Positions 22,669 to 35,354 of a stretch of DNA of 64,000 bases are shown here, in pieces (position 1 is the stretch's first letter; the number at the start of each line of letters is the position of its first letter). This DNA comes from Myrica gale (Eukaryota; Streptophyta; Magnoliopsida; Fagales; Myricaceae): NCBI GenBank assembly GCA_963930655.1, contig OZ005609.1, positions 26,048,501-26,112,500 of the forward strand. The letters are read 5' to 3'. A program made the translations under genes and the position numbers. Below the pieces are notes generated by a model that was not told the origin of the DNA, searched no databases, and worked only from the letters and a program-made list of their open reading frames with translations.

Positions 22669-23482
22669 TAGGGGTGTTCACCAGTACCGGTGGCCCGATT
22701 AACCAGCACCGCCCACCGCTCCCCGCTTAGTAGCGGGAGCGGGGGCGGTTGCTATTTTTACCGAGTAGCGGTGAAAATAGCGGTGGCGGTTCACCGCCAG
22801 AATCGATTTTTCTTTTTTTTAGTTATACGACGTCATTTTAGCCTTAGGGTTTTTTTTCATGACCCCCCCCCCCCGGCACTTCGCGTCTTCGCCCATTTCC
22901 TTGTGTCTGCCCTGCCTCCTCGAGACCTCAGCTCTCACGAGTCCCGACGCCCCTCCAGCCCAGTGCACCTTGCCGTCAGTCGTCTACCACTGTCGATCTC
23001 AGTCTTGGGCTCAGGTTCACAGAAAACAACAGTTGTCTTCTCTTCTCCAGTGCCAACCAACAAGCAGCGGCTCTCTCTCCCTCTCTCCCTCTCTCCCTCT
23101 GTTTTCTTGCGATGTGTTAGTCTTTGTAAAGTAAGATTGTTGGGTTTTGGTGGAGATTCGTTAAATGTGCATTCCAGTAAGATTTGTTAAATCTGTAGTA
23201 AATGGAGACTTGCGGATGTGGATATTTCTTGAGATTTTTTTTTAATTTGGATTTGGATTTGTTAAGTTTGTTGGGTTTTGGTGGAAATTCTCTTGCGATT
23301 TGGATTTGAATTTTTTTTATTTGGATTTGAATTTGTGTCACTGTGGGCGGTGTAGCCGCCACCGGCACCGTTAAGTGCCGGTTTCTTCCCTTCACGGTGG
23401 CGAGGGCGGTGTCCATTTTTGGACAACCGCCCATAGCGGTGGCGGTGGAAGGCATAACCGCCACCGCTTATACACAGCCCTA
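22669..23482. mobile_element. Non-autonomous hAT element (814 bp)
   Basis: The left end TAGGGGTGTTCACC nearly matches that of the 5.4 kb hAT element. The right end read inward is TAGGGCTGTGTATAAG. The flanking 8-mers ACAGAACC (22661-22668) and ACAGGACC (23483-23490) differ at one position. Subterminal zones are dense in GCGGTGGCGGT and its complement, including a stem around 22713-22737. The open frames inside are low-complexity and unrelated to transposase. It lies about 0.9 kb upstream of the TPR gene. Confidence 0.85.
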
Positions 23483-23490
23483 ACAGGACC

Positions 23491-24380
23491 CCTTTTGAGA
23501 GCTATGAAGAATCTCTTCCTTACACATACTTCTATTTTTCTACGAGACACTAACTTGAACATCAGAAGTTGACCACACGGTAAAGCTCCGCTCGTCTTGC
23601 ATGTTAACCCATCTAAAATTTGAAGTCAACTCATCACCCAATCGACTAGGCCAAAATTTTTTTTGCATCATCAATATAATAATATATATATATATTCAAA
23701 TTATTAATAGCTTTTTCTCATTTTTCAATTCCAAAATGTATCACCACATTATCGATAATGACACATTTTAGCATTTCCTCAAATAGGTGGTATTAGTGAC
23801 TAGAACATCAAGTTGGAGAGGATAAATACGGATAAATACGGAAGAATTAGGTCAATATCAAATTATATAAAACTTAAGGGATAGAGGTGCAGATACGCGT
23901 TTTTTGATTGTCGTCTTTGATATATTGGGATGTTTGAGGGTGAAAATTTTAGGTATTGAGGTTTGAGAAATATTATAAAGTAAAGATATGTTACGAGAAT
24001 TGATAAAAAAGTGAAGAGAGAAATTTTTTAATAAATATTATAATAATAAAAAATTATGTGATAAATTTTTTATTATTAAACCTAAATTTTTGGTTACAAG
24101 GACTCAAATAAATGAAATGAAATAGAAACCTCGCAACGGCTAGTTCGTAGAACGTTGAGCAACGGTCAAAAAATTCGAATATTTTTCTGATAATAGCCCC
24201 TAACGTCATCGCTGTGTTCCCTCACTCACTCTTTAACCTTCGCTCTTCAACCTCTCTCTCTCTTTTCTCTTTTCTTCTCTTCTCTCTTTGTCTGTCTGTC
24301 TCTCTCTACCCTGAGAGACTTCCTCTTCTATCTTCCTCATTCGGAAGACCGCCGCCATTGGAACCCCTCGTACTTCAAAA
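23491..24380. other. AT-rich intergenic DNA and 5' leader of the TPR gene
   Basis: No coding region. 23920-24110 is AT-rich with MITE-like phrases. A CT-rich stretch (24253-24310) lies just upstream of the start codon at 24381 and is probably the 5' leader. Confidence 0.5.
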
Positions 24381-26205
24381 ATGTTGCAAGATACGTGGAA
24401 TGCTCCTCCAGGTTTTAGACCCACTAAGTCTGCTCCTTCCTCACCAGCCAAACCTCTTGGGGTTTCAAGAACCCGATCCGAGTCCTTCCACGTGACCCAC
24501 AAGGTTCCAGTTGGCGACAGTCCGTATGTCAGAGCCAAGAACGTTCAGGTAAGCTTCTGGGTTTCTCCAAAAATTTATTGAAATTCTTGCGTGTTGTCTT
24601 TAATCTGTGTTCTGATTGTCGGGTCCTTCTTTCCTTCCCTGTTTTGGTCAAAGATTTCTTTTCGAAGTAGCTAAATTAGTGTATTGTTGCTTTCTGATCG
24701 ATTGGTCTTTTCTCTTTGTGTTGTTTTTGTTTGATCAGTTGGTGGAAAAGGATCCGGAGAAGGCAATTCCACTGTTTTGGGCAGCCATTAACTCTGGGGA
24801 TAGAGTGGACAGTGCCCTGAAAGATATGGCTATTGTGATGAAACAGCAGAATCGGGCAGAAGAAGCCATTGAAGCCATCAAGTCACTGCGACACCGGTGT
24901 TCAGATCAAGCCCAAGAGTCTCTTGACAATATCCTTTTGGATCTTTTCAAGGCAATACTCAGATTTCCCGTCGTACATTGTTTCTGGTACCTTAGAATTT
25001 TGCTGATAAGTAAGCTTTAAGTAACTATTTTTTTGGCCTTTCTTTCTGCAGAGATGTGGAAGATTGGATGACCAAATAGCACTCTTGAAGCACAAGTTGT
25101 ACTTGATTCAACAAGGGCATGCTTTCAATGGGAAGCGCACCAAGACCGCCAGATCTCAAGGAAAGAAATTTCAGGTCTCTGTTGAGCAAGAAGCAACTAG
25201 GCTACTGGTAAGAATGCACATCACCAAGAAGCAACTAGTCCCAGTCTTTTCTTGGAAGACTCTCTGTACTGGGTACAAGAAACTAAGTTTAATCATCTGT
25301 TACAGGGGAACTTGGGATGGGCACTGATGCAGCAGAACAACTACATTGAAGCAGAAGATGCTTACCGGAGGGCACTTTCGATTGCACCCGATAACAACAA
25401 GATGTGCAACCTTGGTATCTGCTTGATGAAGCAGGGGAGGATCGTTGAAGCCAAAGAAACGCTGCGACTTGTGAAACCGGCGGTGGCAGATGGCCCAAGA
25501 GGCATAGATTCTCATCTCAAAGCATATGAAAGGGCACAGCAGATGCTCAAGGACCTCGAGTCTGAAATGATGAACAAGGGAGGGGACCGGGTGGAACAAC
25601 GCAGGCTCTTTGACGCCTTTCTTGGGTCTTCATCCATTTGGCAGCCTCAGCCTTGCAAGGATCACGCTAGTTTGCCTACATTAAATTCAACAAAAAAGGA
25701 TGATTTTGCTGATGAGAATATAAATTCCAACATAATTGCAAAACAGGTGGTACAATCCCAGCAGAGAAGTATCGAACGAGTTGCTTCTAATGCAAACTTC
25801 CTAAATATTGCAGCACCACCATTCTTTTCAACCAAATTTATGAAGGAGCCGATTGTAAAAGATCCAGTTGAGAATCAATTTCCAGAGAGCCTAAAGAGAA
25901 CAAGATCTGGAAACGCTGCCAATTCAATCAGAGTAAACTATATTGGGGAGGCAAAGAAGGGGCTAGTGGAATCAGGAAGGACAGAACATAAGGCGCTAAG
26001 GATGACTCATGCATCGGAAGAAACAGGGGACAAGTTGACAGGGTTGTTGCCTGACAACAAGGATTTCGAGGATGCTATTATGGCCGCGGTTTTGGGCACG
26101 GATGAGGCAGGGAAGGCAGCTGATGCCAGTGTATTTCAGATGAAGATTGAGAAGAGGCTTAAGGTTTTTCAAGACATTACACTGTCTTTGAGTCCGAGGG
26201 CCTGA
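24381..26205 (+). CDS. POLLENLESS 3-LIKE TPR protein
   Basis: TPR protein of the MS5/POLLENLESS3/TDM1 family, related to regulators of meiotic exit; this member most resembles Arabidopsis POLLENLESS 3-LIKE 2. Four exons: 24381-24548, 24739-24951, 25052-25207, 25306-26205, all phase 0, 478 residues. N-terminal part is Pro/Ser-rich. TPR-like helices follow (KDPEKAIPLFWAAINSG, NRAEEAIEAIKSLR, GNLGWALMQQNNYIEAEDAY, NKMCNLGICLMKQGRIVEA). The C-terminal tail is variable, with FLGSSSIWQPQPC and a conserved end motif DFEDAIMAAVLG. Intron 2 uses a GC donor (AAG/GCAATA at 24952) with an AG acceptor; no GT donor restores the frame. Cellular role of this member is inferred from the family. Confidence 0.93.
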
Positions 26206-26818
26206 CTTTTTAAATTAGTCTTAATATTTTTAACTAATTAAAATTGCCTAAGTTCCAGTAGGTTTTAGGTGGGAGATGAACTTGTTCTCCTTTCATTTTA
26301 TGCACCTGTAAAGGACCACCCAGTATGGTACCAATTCTATCTGTAGTAGAAGCAGTAGTAGTATTATGGTAGATTGGTGTTGGTCTGTGGTCCTTTCAGC
26401 AGAAAAGTTTATTCACTATTAATTCATGTATGCCTCCTCAACGAGAGGTTTGACATAATAATAACCCGATGTATCTATCATTTTGGTCTCGTTTCTCCAT
26501 AATGAGTAAGAATTTGTGTTCAATTATTATTCTCCCCTGGTGATTTTACAGGTCTAATAAAATAAAGAAGATAATTGATCTTTACAGGTCCATTAAAAGC
26601 GACATGCTGTTTTTACAGAATCAGAACCCCAGACAACTGTAAAGCCTAAAGCTTGTGAGATCGGACAGGAGCTGAGAAGTCTAGATTTGCAATATTTTTT
26701 AACAAGTCCAACCTAGATTCTAAACAGCAGCAGACTAGTTATAATTTCCTATTTAAAGGAAGATTCGAGCGCAACATGCTGCTTCACTGATTTTGTCCAA
26801 TTCTACCCAAGGTCTTCT
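26206..26818. other. Convergent 3' flanks of TPR gene and APX3
   Basis: Non-coding. The two genes converge here, so this stretch should contain both 3' UTRs and polyadenylation regions. No further structure was recognised. Confidence 0.6.
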
Positions 26819-29800
26819 TCACTTCTTTCCGTGGATTTCATAGAAATAACTAAAGATAACCACAGCCACAGCAACGGCAACTACTGCAGCACCTTGTGCC
26901 AATATGGTACCTCTGTTTGCAGCTCCCTTTAAAACTGAGGAACGTGGAGTGAAGCCTAGTTCTGAAAGTTTCTTATGTGATGCAGCGTAATCTGTGAAGA
27001 AAGCATCCTCATCCTGCCATATAATGTGAAAAAAAAAATTATCATGCTTGTCAACGGGTGAAGTCATGATTTAGTCACTTAATTTCTTCCAGAGAAAAGC
27101 TTCTAAAAAACTTAGAAAATTAGTCCCAGCAGTATACCAATGAGTCTCATACCATAATAACACATCAATGCGAAAATGCCTATCATTTTATAAACAATGA
27201 AAAAGAGGATGAATTCTCTAAAAAAGACCTTCCCCAGGGTAATTCTGTTCGTGTATAAATTATATCATGTTAATGGCCAGATGACTATTGGGAAAAACCA
27301 ATCCCCTTAGACTCAGCTCCACTCTTCAGTCTTTTGAGTAAAGGATGCAAAAGTCCTCAAGTTAAAACCATTCATGGATCGGTCATGTGATAACTACTAT
27401 GGCATATAGATGAACAGTTCTCTGAATCCCATACTGTTTTTTTCATGAATAAACATAAGCAATACCACCTTTGCGTATTGCCCAACATAGTGTCGGAACA
27501 CAGGGTCTTCAACTAATGCCTTGTCCGTGGGTAGTTTCAATAATTCCTCTGAATTCCCTTTTAGGAGCTCCCTGATCCATCAGTCGTGACATATATGTAA
27601 AATATGCAATATCAACATGTCAAACAGAAGCTGACTACAGTTAAAGGTGATTAAATTTCTAATCTACAAATAAAAACTCTTCATTGATTTCTTACACGAA
27701 GTATGAGTTATCAAACTTCAAAGGATCATGTGTCCAGGGTAGACTGTTGAATCCTGATCTCTCCTTATGTGCCTTTCCCTAAAGAACCAAAATGAAGAAT
27801 ATATTACATATGATTTAAACTACAGTGAAGAACCTTTTCCTTATAGTTGAATCCTTGTAGAAAGCTACCAATGTGTGGCCTCCAGACAATGCCACAATGT
27901 CCTTGTCAGATAGACCCATACGATAAAAGATATCCCTTAAATGCTTTGCACCTACAACAAAATTGGAATAAGAAAACAATCTATTAATGTTCAACATTCT
28001 ATTTGTTCTGTGTGTTCATAAGATAGCATGTTCTATCGCACTCAAATAGACTTTCATTCAACTACTCGATAACATGTACAGACTGAGACTCAGAAAAATA
28101 AAATCTTCATAGAATAGCCACAAAAGGAACTTTCCTGTGGTATTAAATGTTAGGCAACTGACAAACTTATTAGCAAATGGAACATAACAAAAATATGCAT
28201 GAGTGGAAAGTATGACCAGATGATCATAGAACATTTTGAGCTACAAAGACAACTTGGTAACACACTATTTATGACAAACAAATGTGAATTTGGATCTTAT
28301 TTGAAAGCATTACCATGACAAATTGTTTTGATATACACTTTCATGTTCATTTAAAAATTCCTCAATTATAAATCATATGCATCATTCATCGACATCAAAC
28401 AACAATAGACTCAGGCAACTAAATTTCATAGAAAAGCCCTCCAAAATGTGGAGCAAGTCAGTCAACGATGTACCTTGTTTGGCATCTGGAAGGCGCCCTT
28501 CTTCAGGAGATTTCATTACATCCTGCTTGAGATCAAGAAAGTCAGAAAAGAGACTCGTGTTTAGATGTTAAAGAACTTTGTCCGTGAATATACCTTTCTG
28601 CCTGGAGAAAAGTCTATAGAGGGGCCTCCAGTGATTTCCACCGCAACAATGCCAGCAAGCTAAAAATCCCAAATTGAACATGCATTAATATGTAACTTGG
28701 ACTGTAAAAGTATCCTATCTGATTCGCACGCTACCAGCTTATTTAATATCACAGAAGTTAATGATCCCAACTTGCTTTAAAAACTAGACAATATTGTTCT
28801 TGTAAAATTTTAGTCTTAGCGTCGGGTCCCCTTCATGAGATGAAAAAGAGCAGGTGAGAAGGCATTGAGGAGTAGACAAATGTATCCAAACAATCATTCA
28901 AATATAAAAATATCAAATATCTGGTGTTTTTTTTGTTTGTCCATTACTTCTAGGATCCAATCCGCAAGGACTGCAACATCTACGATTACTATAACCACGA
29001 TATCCTCCATTAAAATTGATACATGAGAATAAGTAGCATGCTTCCTCAAACAAATATCCGCACTAAACGAATTATTTTTTGGAGCGAATGTTTTCTCTCA
29101 TTATCCGATATATGACTACACAACTTTTCCGAAAACTGAAGTATGCTTCCTGAAACAAAATAATCACCTGGTATAGGTCAGCGTACGTAATTTTTGGATG
29201 TTTAGCCTTCACTTCTTCTGATATCAAAACAAATCCAGAAAAAGTTAGAAGAACATCAACGCTCGAAATCAGGATCATTGATTGACAAAAAGTTAGAAGA
29301 ACATCAAAGAGCTTATATATCATATTCAAACTTAACCAGGTCTTTCCTAAACGGCTAAACAGACTTACAGTAGGCTAACATTAGTGTAGACATCGCGTGG
29401 ATTCAAAATTTGGAGTCAATAATCGCTGCTAGACTGTAGTTACATTAAGAAGCAAAAGCTCACCACAAAATTTAACTGCGATTTCCAAACCAGAATTTGC
29501 ACTATGCTTCAACTCCTCTTCGTTCCTGATTGAGCCGTTAGGACCTCCCGTCTTCGTTTTGGCATCGTAAGTTCCTGCATCATGCCACCTGTCAGAAGTA
29601 ATGTTGCCAAAATTATTTCGATGTTGAGATGTTTCTTATTAAAATGATTAAGCTCAATTATAAGCCTTTAACAGCACACTTCATCATTAGACAGATCTTT
29701 TCCGGCCATGGATGATGGAAGTATGTAGAATGGGATTAACGTGTCGCATCGGTAAGCTATACAGCTAATTCTCTGTTTGGTCGATCATCCAATGTGACAA

Positions 29801-30065
29801 GAGAAAAGAGAAGAAAAATTACTAGTGTCCATTATTATGACCTGAAGGATCAGATTCAAAACACTCATCTCCAATAATCTGATGTAGTTTCCTCGAGAAC
29901 CAAACAGAGAATAAGTTGTTGAAACAGAGAAGAGAGGGAGAGAGCGTTTTACGCTAAACGGAGCATGATAGGAGCACAGTTTCTGCTGGAGATGAGAGCG
30001 CGAAGGTCTCGACGAGTCTTTTCGATTTCCTTGAGGTACTCTGCGTCTACCACTGGTGCCGCCAT
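26819..30065 (-). CDS. APX3: Peroxisomal membrane L-ascorbate peroxidase
   Basis: Haem peroxidase reducing hydrogen peroxide with ascorbate, tail-anchored in the peroxisomal membrane. Nine exons in gene order: 30065-29953, 29588-29464, 29217-29168, 28659-28594, 28522-28474, 27951-27869, 27778-27696, 27571-27469, 27013-26819; 288 residues, matching the family. The distal haem pocket has Arg36, Trp39 and His40 in LRLAWHDAG. Proximal His160 is in SGGHTLG and Trp177 in LPWTHD. A C-terminal hydrophobic segment ([17 protein letters not shown]) followed by EIHGKK distinguishes this from cytosolic forms and fits tail anchoring. The start is the ATG at 30065, which begins [14 protein letters not shown]; upstream in-frame sequence is not conserved. 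Confidence 0.96.
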
Positions 30066-30862
30066 GAGAACGCGCGAGCTTTGTTTCACGGGTATTGTTG
30101 CTACACTTCTCGGCCAAGAAAAAGGAAGAAGAAGAAGAAGAATCACAAACACAACCGGAGGACGTTTTTCTTCGCCATGTATAAAGAATTTGTGTAGGGA
30201 ATGATCGAAGGGATTGCTTTTGCCAGAGAAGAAGGAAAAGGATTTGTTTTTTGCCGTATAGCGAGGGAACGTAGCAGGCGCTAAAACGGTTTAACGAACC
30301 GGCTCGTCAATATTGTAATCCCCGTCCCGGAGGAAGGCAAAGTTTTGTTTTGGGCCCATTTTAACACTAGGCTAGTGGGCCTCCAAACCTCCGACCAACG
30401 GGAACTGCCTTAGGCATTTCCTTCGTTTTACGAGGCCCTGATGCGTGGTCCAAATGAAAAAAATTCAGAGAAAATGAGCCCTCAGCTAAGGCCCAAGAGG
30501 AATGTGGATGAAAGCCCAGATACAAAGCCCATTAACTACAGAATGATCAAACCCAGAAATTTAATTAGCAAGTGCAACCCCTCTGAACAGCCTTCCTTTC
30601 GTAGCTTTCCTTCCTTTGGACTATCGAAACTTCCAAGACCAAAAACTAAAAGAAACGGACAACAGTTGTTTTTGTCCTCTGATGCCGTGCACATGAAAAA
30701 TCTTACCCTTGACTCATAGCTTAAGATCCTATTCAATAAAAAAAATACTTGCTCCTGCTTCCAACCGTTCATGTCATATAATAAACAGAATTAAGATCCT
30801 ATTTAATTTATTGTAAAATTTATATTATTAGATCATCAGTATGCGTAGCATTAAATATAATA

Positions 30863-30864
<2 letters not shown>

Positions 30865-30898
<34 letters not shown>
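30865..30898. repeat. (AT)n microsatellite
   Basis: Seventeen uninterrupted AT units in the divergent APX3 intergenic region. Likely polymorphic. Confidence 0.9.
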
Positions 30899-30901
<3 letters not shown>

Positions 30902-31573
30902 AAAATGAATTATTCAATTCATTCAGATAGACATGACTTATTATCAGTACAAATCAAATTTAACACGAGGAAAAACTTCGAACCGTATAACTACTCAAAC
31001 CACGTATACCTCCGTCACTTCCTAATTCATTTTGAACGGAACCGTTTCACAATAAGTATGAGTTCTAACCACCAGTTATTCCAGTCTGGACAAAATAAAT
31101 TCTATGCTGTTTTTTTTTCTTGGCAAAATAAATTATTTGCTTATTACTAGTCAGTGATCCCCGAAATGCGAAAGTTCCGAATATTTCCATTGGAGCTTTT
31201 ATGAGTTTACGAAAAAGCCCCTATTATTTACATCCTCCAAACAGGATGTGGCGTCCGTACATCTTATCTGGCAGTGCAGAACGACATTTGGGATGTTTGT
31301 GTCCTGCATGTTACTCCCACGAATCTACATATACGTTTTAGTTTAAGGGGGCATATGAGGGTAAGGGGCTTTTGGCTAAACATACTTCGAATGTATATAA
31401 AAATTACAGGCCCTCTGCCCGATACTCCTTGCTCTCTGCCACTTCTCAAAGCTCTTTCTCCTCACAGTTCCTACACCGCCATCACCGCAGCTCAGAGTAT
31501 ATCCCAAAGCAAAACTAGTGTACTTTTACTCTTTCGAGACAGGGAAAGAGAGGGTTTCATAGATTTAAAACTT

Positions 31574-31597
31574 TGAGAGAGAGAGAGAGAGAGAGAG
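31574..31597. repeat. (GA)n tract in the leader of the DUF630/632 gene
   Basis: About 12 GA units about 230 bases upstream of the start codon. GA/CT tracts are common in plant 5' leaders and can bind GAGA-binding factors; a role here is inference. Confidence 0.8.
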
Positions 31598-31828
31598 CGA
31601 GGTCTGGTAGTGCGATATTGGGAGCTAAAAAATAGAGAGCTTTAGCGAGCAAGTAGAAAGAGGGTGACTCGGGGCCAAGTTGTTCGACAAAACCAAATGA
31701 TATCAACAACATGATAGAAGACCCAGCGTTAGAGGAACTGCGTTTAGCTTTTGGTTACGAGTAGTTTTCACGGAGCTCAAAGAGCGACGTCGATCTGTTT
31801 ACTACCAGAGATCAGAGCAAGAAGTACC

Positions 31829-34800
31829 ATGGGTTGCTGTTATTCAAGAGTAGAGAGGGAGGAGATCGTGTCGAGGTGCAAAGCTAGAAAGAAGTACATG
31901 AAGCAACTAGTAAAGGCAAGGCACTCGTTCTCTGCCGCTCACAGCATGTACCTTCGGTCCCTTCGCAGTACCGGGTCCGCTCTGCTCCAGTTCGCCAACG
32001 CCGAAACCAACCTCCACCACCACCACCACCATGCTCCACCACCACTCCTGCCCTCTCCGATGCCACCGCGGCCTCCTCCACCACCAATGAGTCCGAGCTC
32101 CGACACATGGACGTCTATAACTGCCTCCCCGGCTCTTCCGCCGCCTCCGCCTCCAGCGTCGTCTACCTGGGATTTCTGGGACCCATTTGTGCTACCGTCG
32201 TTCTCACGGTCCGTGACGGAGGAGGAGTGGGAGGAGGCCACCACGACGGCTTCTGAGATGGCCGCGGCCGTGGCCACAACCGCCGCGAGTACCACGCCTC
32301 CACCTTCGGTGGTCAGTGGATTCTCTAAGGAAACCGCTAACACGAGTGAGCTCGTTATGGTGGTTTCAAGGAACAGTAAAGATCTCGTTGAGATTGTGAA
32401 GGAGCTTGACGAGTACTTCCTCAAGGCTGCTGATGCTGGTGGCGAGGTCTCATCGCTCTTGGAAGTTTCAAGCTCCAGTTTTTCTAGTCGGAGTAGTAAA
32501 GAAGGTAACGGCTTTTTTTCTCTTTCTTCTGGTGATTTGTAAAACTGGATATGTGATTATCTCGTTTTATCCCCATAAATAAGTTTGGTTACCAAAATGA
32601 AATTACAAGATCATAGACTTCTTTGTTTTCTCTAGTTTGCTACATAAGAGAAATTTGTTATTAATTATTGTGTTTCGCGTGCTGGGCAGGAAAAGTTTAT
32701 ACCCATGGGTGTAATTTGAGTCCTGCTTTGTGGACGTGGAGTTTGGGTCCAAAATCAACCAGTTTTAGCAACTTTTGTGGGGAAATGCAAGGAAGCGGTA
32801 TGGAGGGTGGGGTTGTTATCAGTGACAGCCACTGTTCGACTGTGGAGAGGCTTTACGCTTGGGAGAAGAAATTGTACCTGGAGGTCAAGGTAAATATCAG
32901 TTCCACAGTTTCTTGGAGATGCTCTCTTCTTCGCACCGCACTTTTCTCCCCTTGTGGGCTCGTGATCGTATTTTGTTGCATCTAAAGTTGCAAGCACAAA
33001 AACAAAAGTATTGTTCTGTTCTGACCATGGACTTTTGGCTTATCCTAAACCTTGATAACCTAACTTTTTCTCCATTTCTTTGTGCTTTCGGAGCTCAAGA
33101 ATGAAATATTTAAGCATGGGAATTCTAGCTAACACTTGATTAGTCTAAAAGTGGCCCCTGGCCCCGAATATCAGCAATCTTGGTCTTATTCGTTCTCATT
33201 TTGTGGTTGTCCCTGTAATTTCTTGTGTGATGATGTTAGACTGCTGAGACGATAAAGATAGAGCATGAGAATAGGGTGGCGCAGTTGAGGAAACTTGAGA
33301 TGAAGAGGGCTGACTATGTGAAGACGGAGAAGACAAAAAAAGAGGTTGAAAAGTTGGAATCGCAAATGATGGTTGCTTCCCAGGCCATAGAGACCACCTC
33401 AACTGAGATAATCAAATTAAGGGAAATGGAACTCTACCCGCAACTTATTGTGCTCGTCAAAGGGTTAGTCTTTTCTGCCACGCCAGCAATGTCTCTTTCG
33501 TTACAGGACAGGAGCCCTTGACTTCTCTATATCTCCCCTCACGTGTTTTTTTTTTACGAAAACTTTTGACTGCTTTTTAATGCACTGTTTTATGCTCTTT
33601 GTTTGCTTTTGTCGCCAAAATAAATAGCCTCGAGCTGTGCTGTGTACAATCGGTTAAGGGTTATGTCCAATCCCAAGTTTGAAACCCCTGATCCTTGACC
33701 GGACTATACGGCCTGTGCTGAATTTTGACATTTCCAACATCTATGCTACTTGTGTTATTTATTCTTAGTTCCTTGTTAATGCCACTGCTACACAAAATGA
33801 AAAATTGTCTAGTGGGCCTCATTTTAGAATTAGGCGTTATCTGTTGCTAACCCCTTTTCTTTTGCACGTCTTCCAAAGGGAGACATTCTTGTGGGCTGTA
33901 CTGTATGATAGGTGACCACCTAAGGGACCAGTATGTGCTGTAGGTGGGATGCGACCATAGCTATAACAGTGTGTCATGTAATACAAGGCACTAAGGCAGC
34001 CTCGGATCCTTGTAATCCTCAAATATTGATACATCTTTTTTTGTTTAATTTCGTTGATAAAGTTGTCTTGATTCAAGACATGAAAATTTTGATTCAATTC
34101 CTGTGCTTTTAAGAGAACCTATGAAAATTGAGAATGATCATGTAGTGTAGCACTGGGACGCTGATTTTTGTGCACATATTTTCTGCGATTGGCAAGCATA
34201 TCTATCACTTTCTCATGTCATTGGTCTGCTCTAAAGTGTTAGTTTGTGACTTGCTTGAAAGGTTAAAGTTAACAAAACTGGGCCAGTCATTTTGTTTTAA
34301 GGTTACAGCTATTTTTTGGGTCCTACCACTTGAAACGACTACAAAGATGATAACCAGAAACGGAGCTAGGGGGTGGGCAGCCGCCCCAAATCCAGTAAAA
34401 AAATGTCTCTTAAGCTAAAAACCAGACTTTTTTGTACTTTTTCTAGTTTGGCCCCACCATATCCGTAATCCTAGCTTCGTCCCTTGTTAAGAAGCTGTGT
34501 TGGAATCGATTATGGCCAGTTGGATCTCCAAATACACGAGTCTGGACATTTTTAACTTATTATGTCCTTGCAGATTGATGTGCATGTGGAGAAGCATGTA
34601 TGAGTGCCACCAAGTCCAGACCCACATAGTCCAGCAGCTGAAATACCTGAATACCATCCCATCAAATGAACCCACATCCGAGATTCACAGGCAAGCAACT
34701 CTCCAGCTCGAGCATGAGGTCCAGCAATGGCATCAGTCCTTTTGCTTCCTTGTCAAGGCCCAAAGAGATTACATCCAATCTCTTGCAGGCTGGCTCCGGC

Positions 34801-35354
34801 TTAGCCTCTTCCAGATGAACAAAAATGTACTATCCACAACTCCTCAGGAATCCCGAATTTACTCACTTTGTGAAGAATGGCATATTGCAGTCGAACATAT
34901 TCCTGACAGGGTGGCATCTGAAGGAATTAAGAGCTTCTTAACCGTAATCCATGCCATTGTAGTTCAACAAGCAGAGGAGCACAAGCAAAAGAAGAAGTCA
35001 GAATCTTTATTTAAAGAGCTCGAGAAGAAAGTGACTGAGCTTAGATCACTGGAGTCCAAGTATGGTCCATATTCCATGTCAGACCTTGGCACTGCAACTG
35101 GCAAGAATCCAGTCGCAGAGAAGCGAGCCAAGGTGGAGATCTTGAGAGCAAAAGCAGAGGAGGAGAAAACTAAGTATGAAAAATCAGTGAGTGTAACGAG
35201 GGCAATGACACTGAATAATCTTCAGATGGGCTTTCCTCATGTGTTTCAGGCAGTAGTGGGATTTTCCAGTGTCTGTACACAACCTTTTGAATCAGTATAC
35301 AACAAAGCGAAAAGTGCTGATGAGGAGCTTGATGTGAAGAGGATACTAGCTTGA
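31829..35354 (+). CDS. DUF630/DUF632 protein (NRG2/REL2-like)
   Basis: Member of the plant bZIP-like DUF630/DUF632 family, which includes nitrate regulator NRG2 and rice REL2; molecular activity unknown. Four exons: 31829-32504, 32690-32889, 33240-33463, 34574-35354, in phase, 626 residues. The start MGCCYSRVEREEIVSRCKAR gives the DUF630 region with Gly2 and Cys3-4, a typical N-myristoylation and palmitoylation site, so membrane association is likely. A His run (HHHHHH) and Pro-rich linker (residues 60-120) follow. DUF632 begins near 185 (SKDLVEIVKELDEYFLKAAD) and contains ERLYAWEKKLYLEVK, KGLMCMWRSMYECH and long charged coiled coil (KSESLFKELEKKVTEL). The third intron is 1.1 kb and contains a repeat-like stretch near 34358-34483. 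Antisense frames over exon 1 reflect its Pro/His-rich composition. Confidence 0.94.
34358..34483. repeat. Small inverted-repeat element in DUF630/632 intron 3
   Basis: The left border acggagctagg is matched in inverse by cctagcttcgt at the right, enclosing about 125 bases with gccgcccc and ggccccacc. The structure is like a short transposon remnant. No target duplication was identified, so the class is open. Confidence 0.35.

Larger units (their letters stand above)
30066..31828. other. Divergent promoter region between APX3 and DUF630/632 gene
   Basis: APX3 and the next gene are transcribed away from each other, so this 1.76 kb holds both promoters. It includes an (AT)n microsatellite (30865-30898) and a (GA)n tract in the presumed leader of the right gene. 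A short frame at 30441-30719 has no support as a gene. The leader of the right gene has upstream ATGs at 31698 and 31711; the second opens a short frame that ends at 31764, before the main start. Confidence 0.55.

Noticed and set aside
22690-23190. 166-codon open frame
   Set aside because: It falls inside the non-autonomous hAT element and encodes low-complexity Ser/Pro/Arg sequence with no domain.
30441-30719. 92-codon frame upstream of the DUF630/632 gene
   Set aside because: No domain, no splice context, and it lies in a divergent promoter region; composition is random-looking.
31884-32424. Antisense 161-codon and 74-codon frames
   Set aside because: They are shadows of the Pro/His-rich first exon of the DUF630/632 gene, giving Gly/Ala/Val runs.
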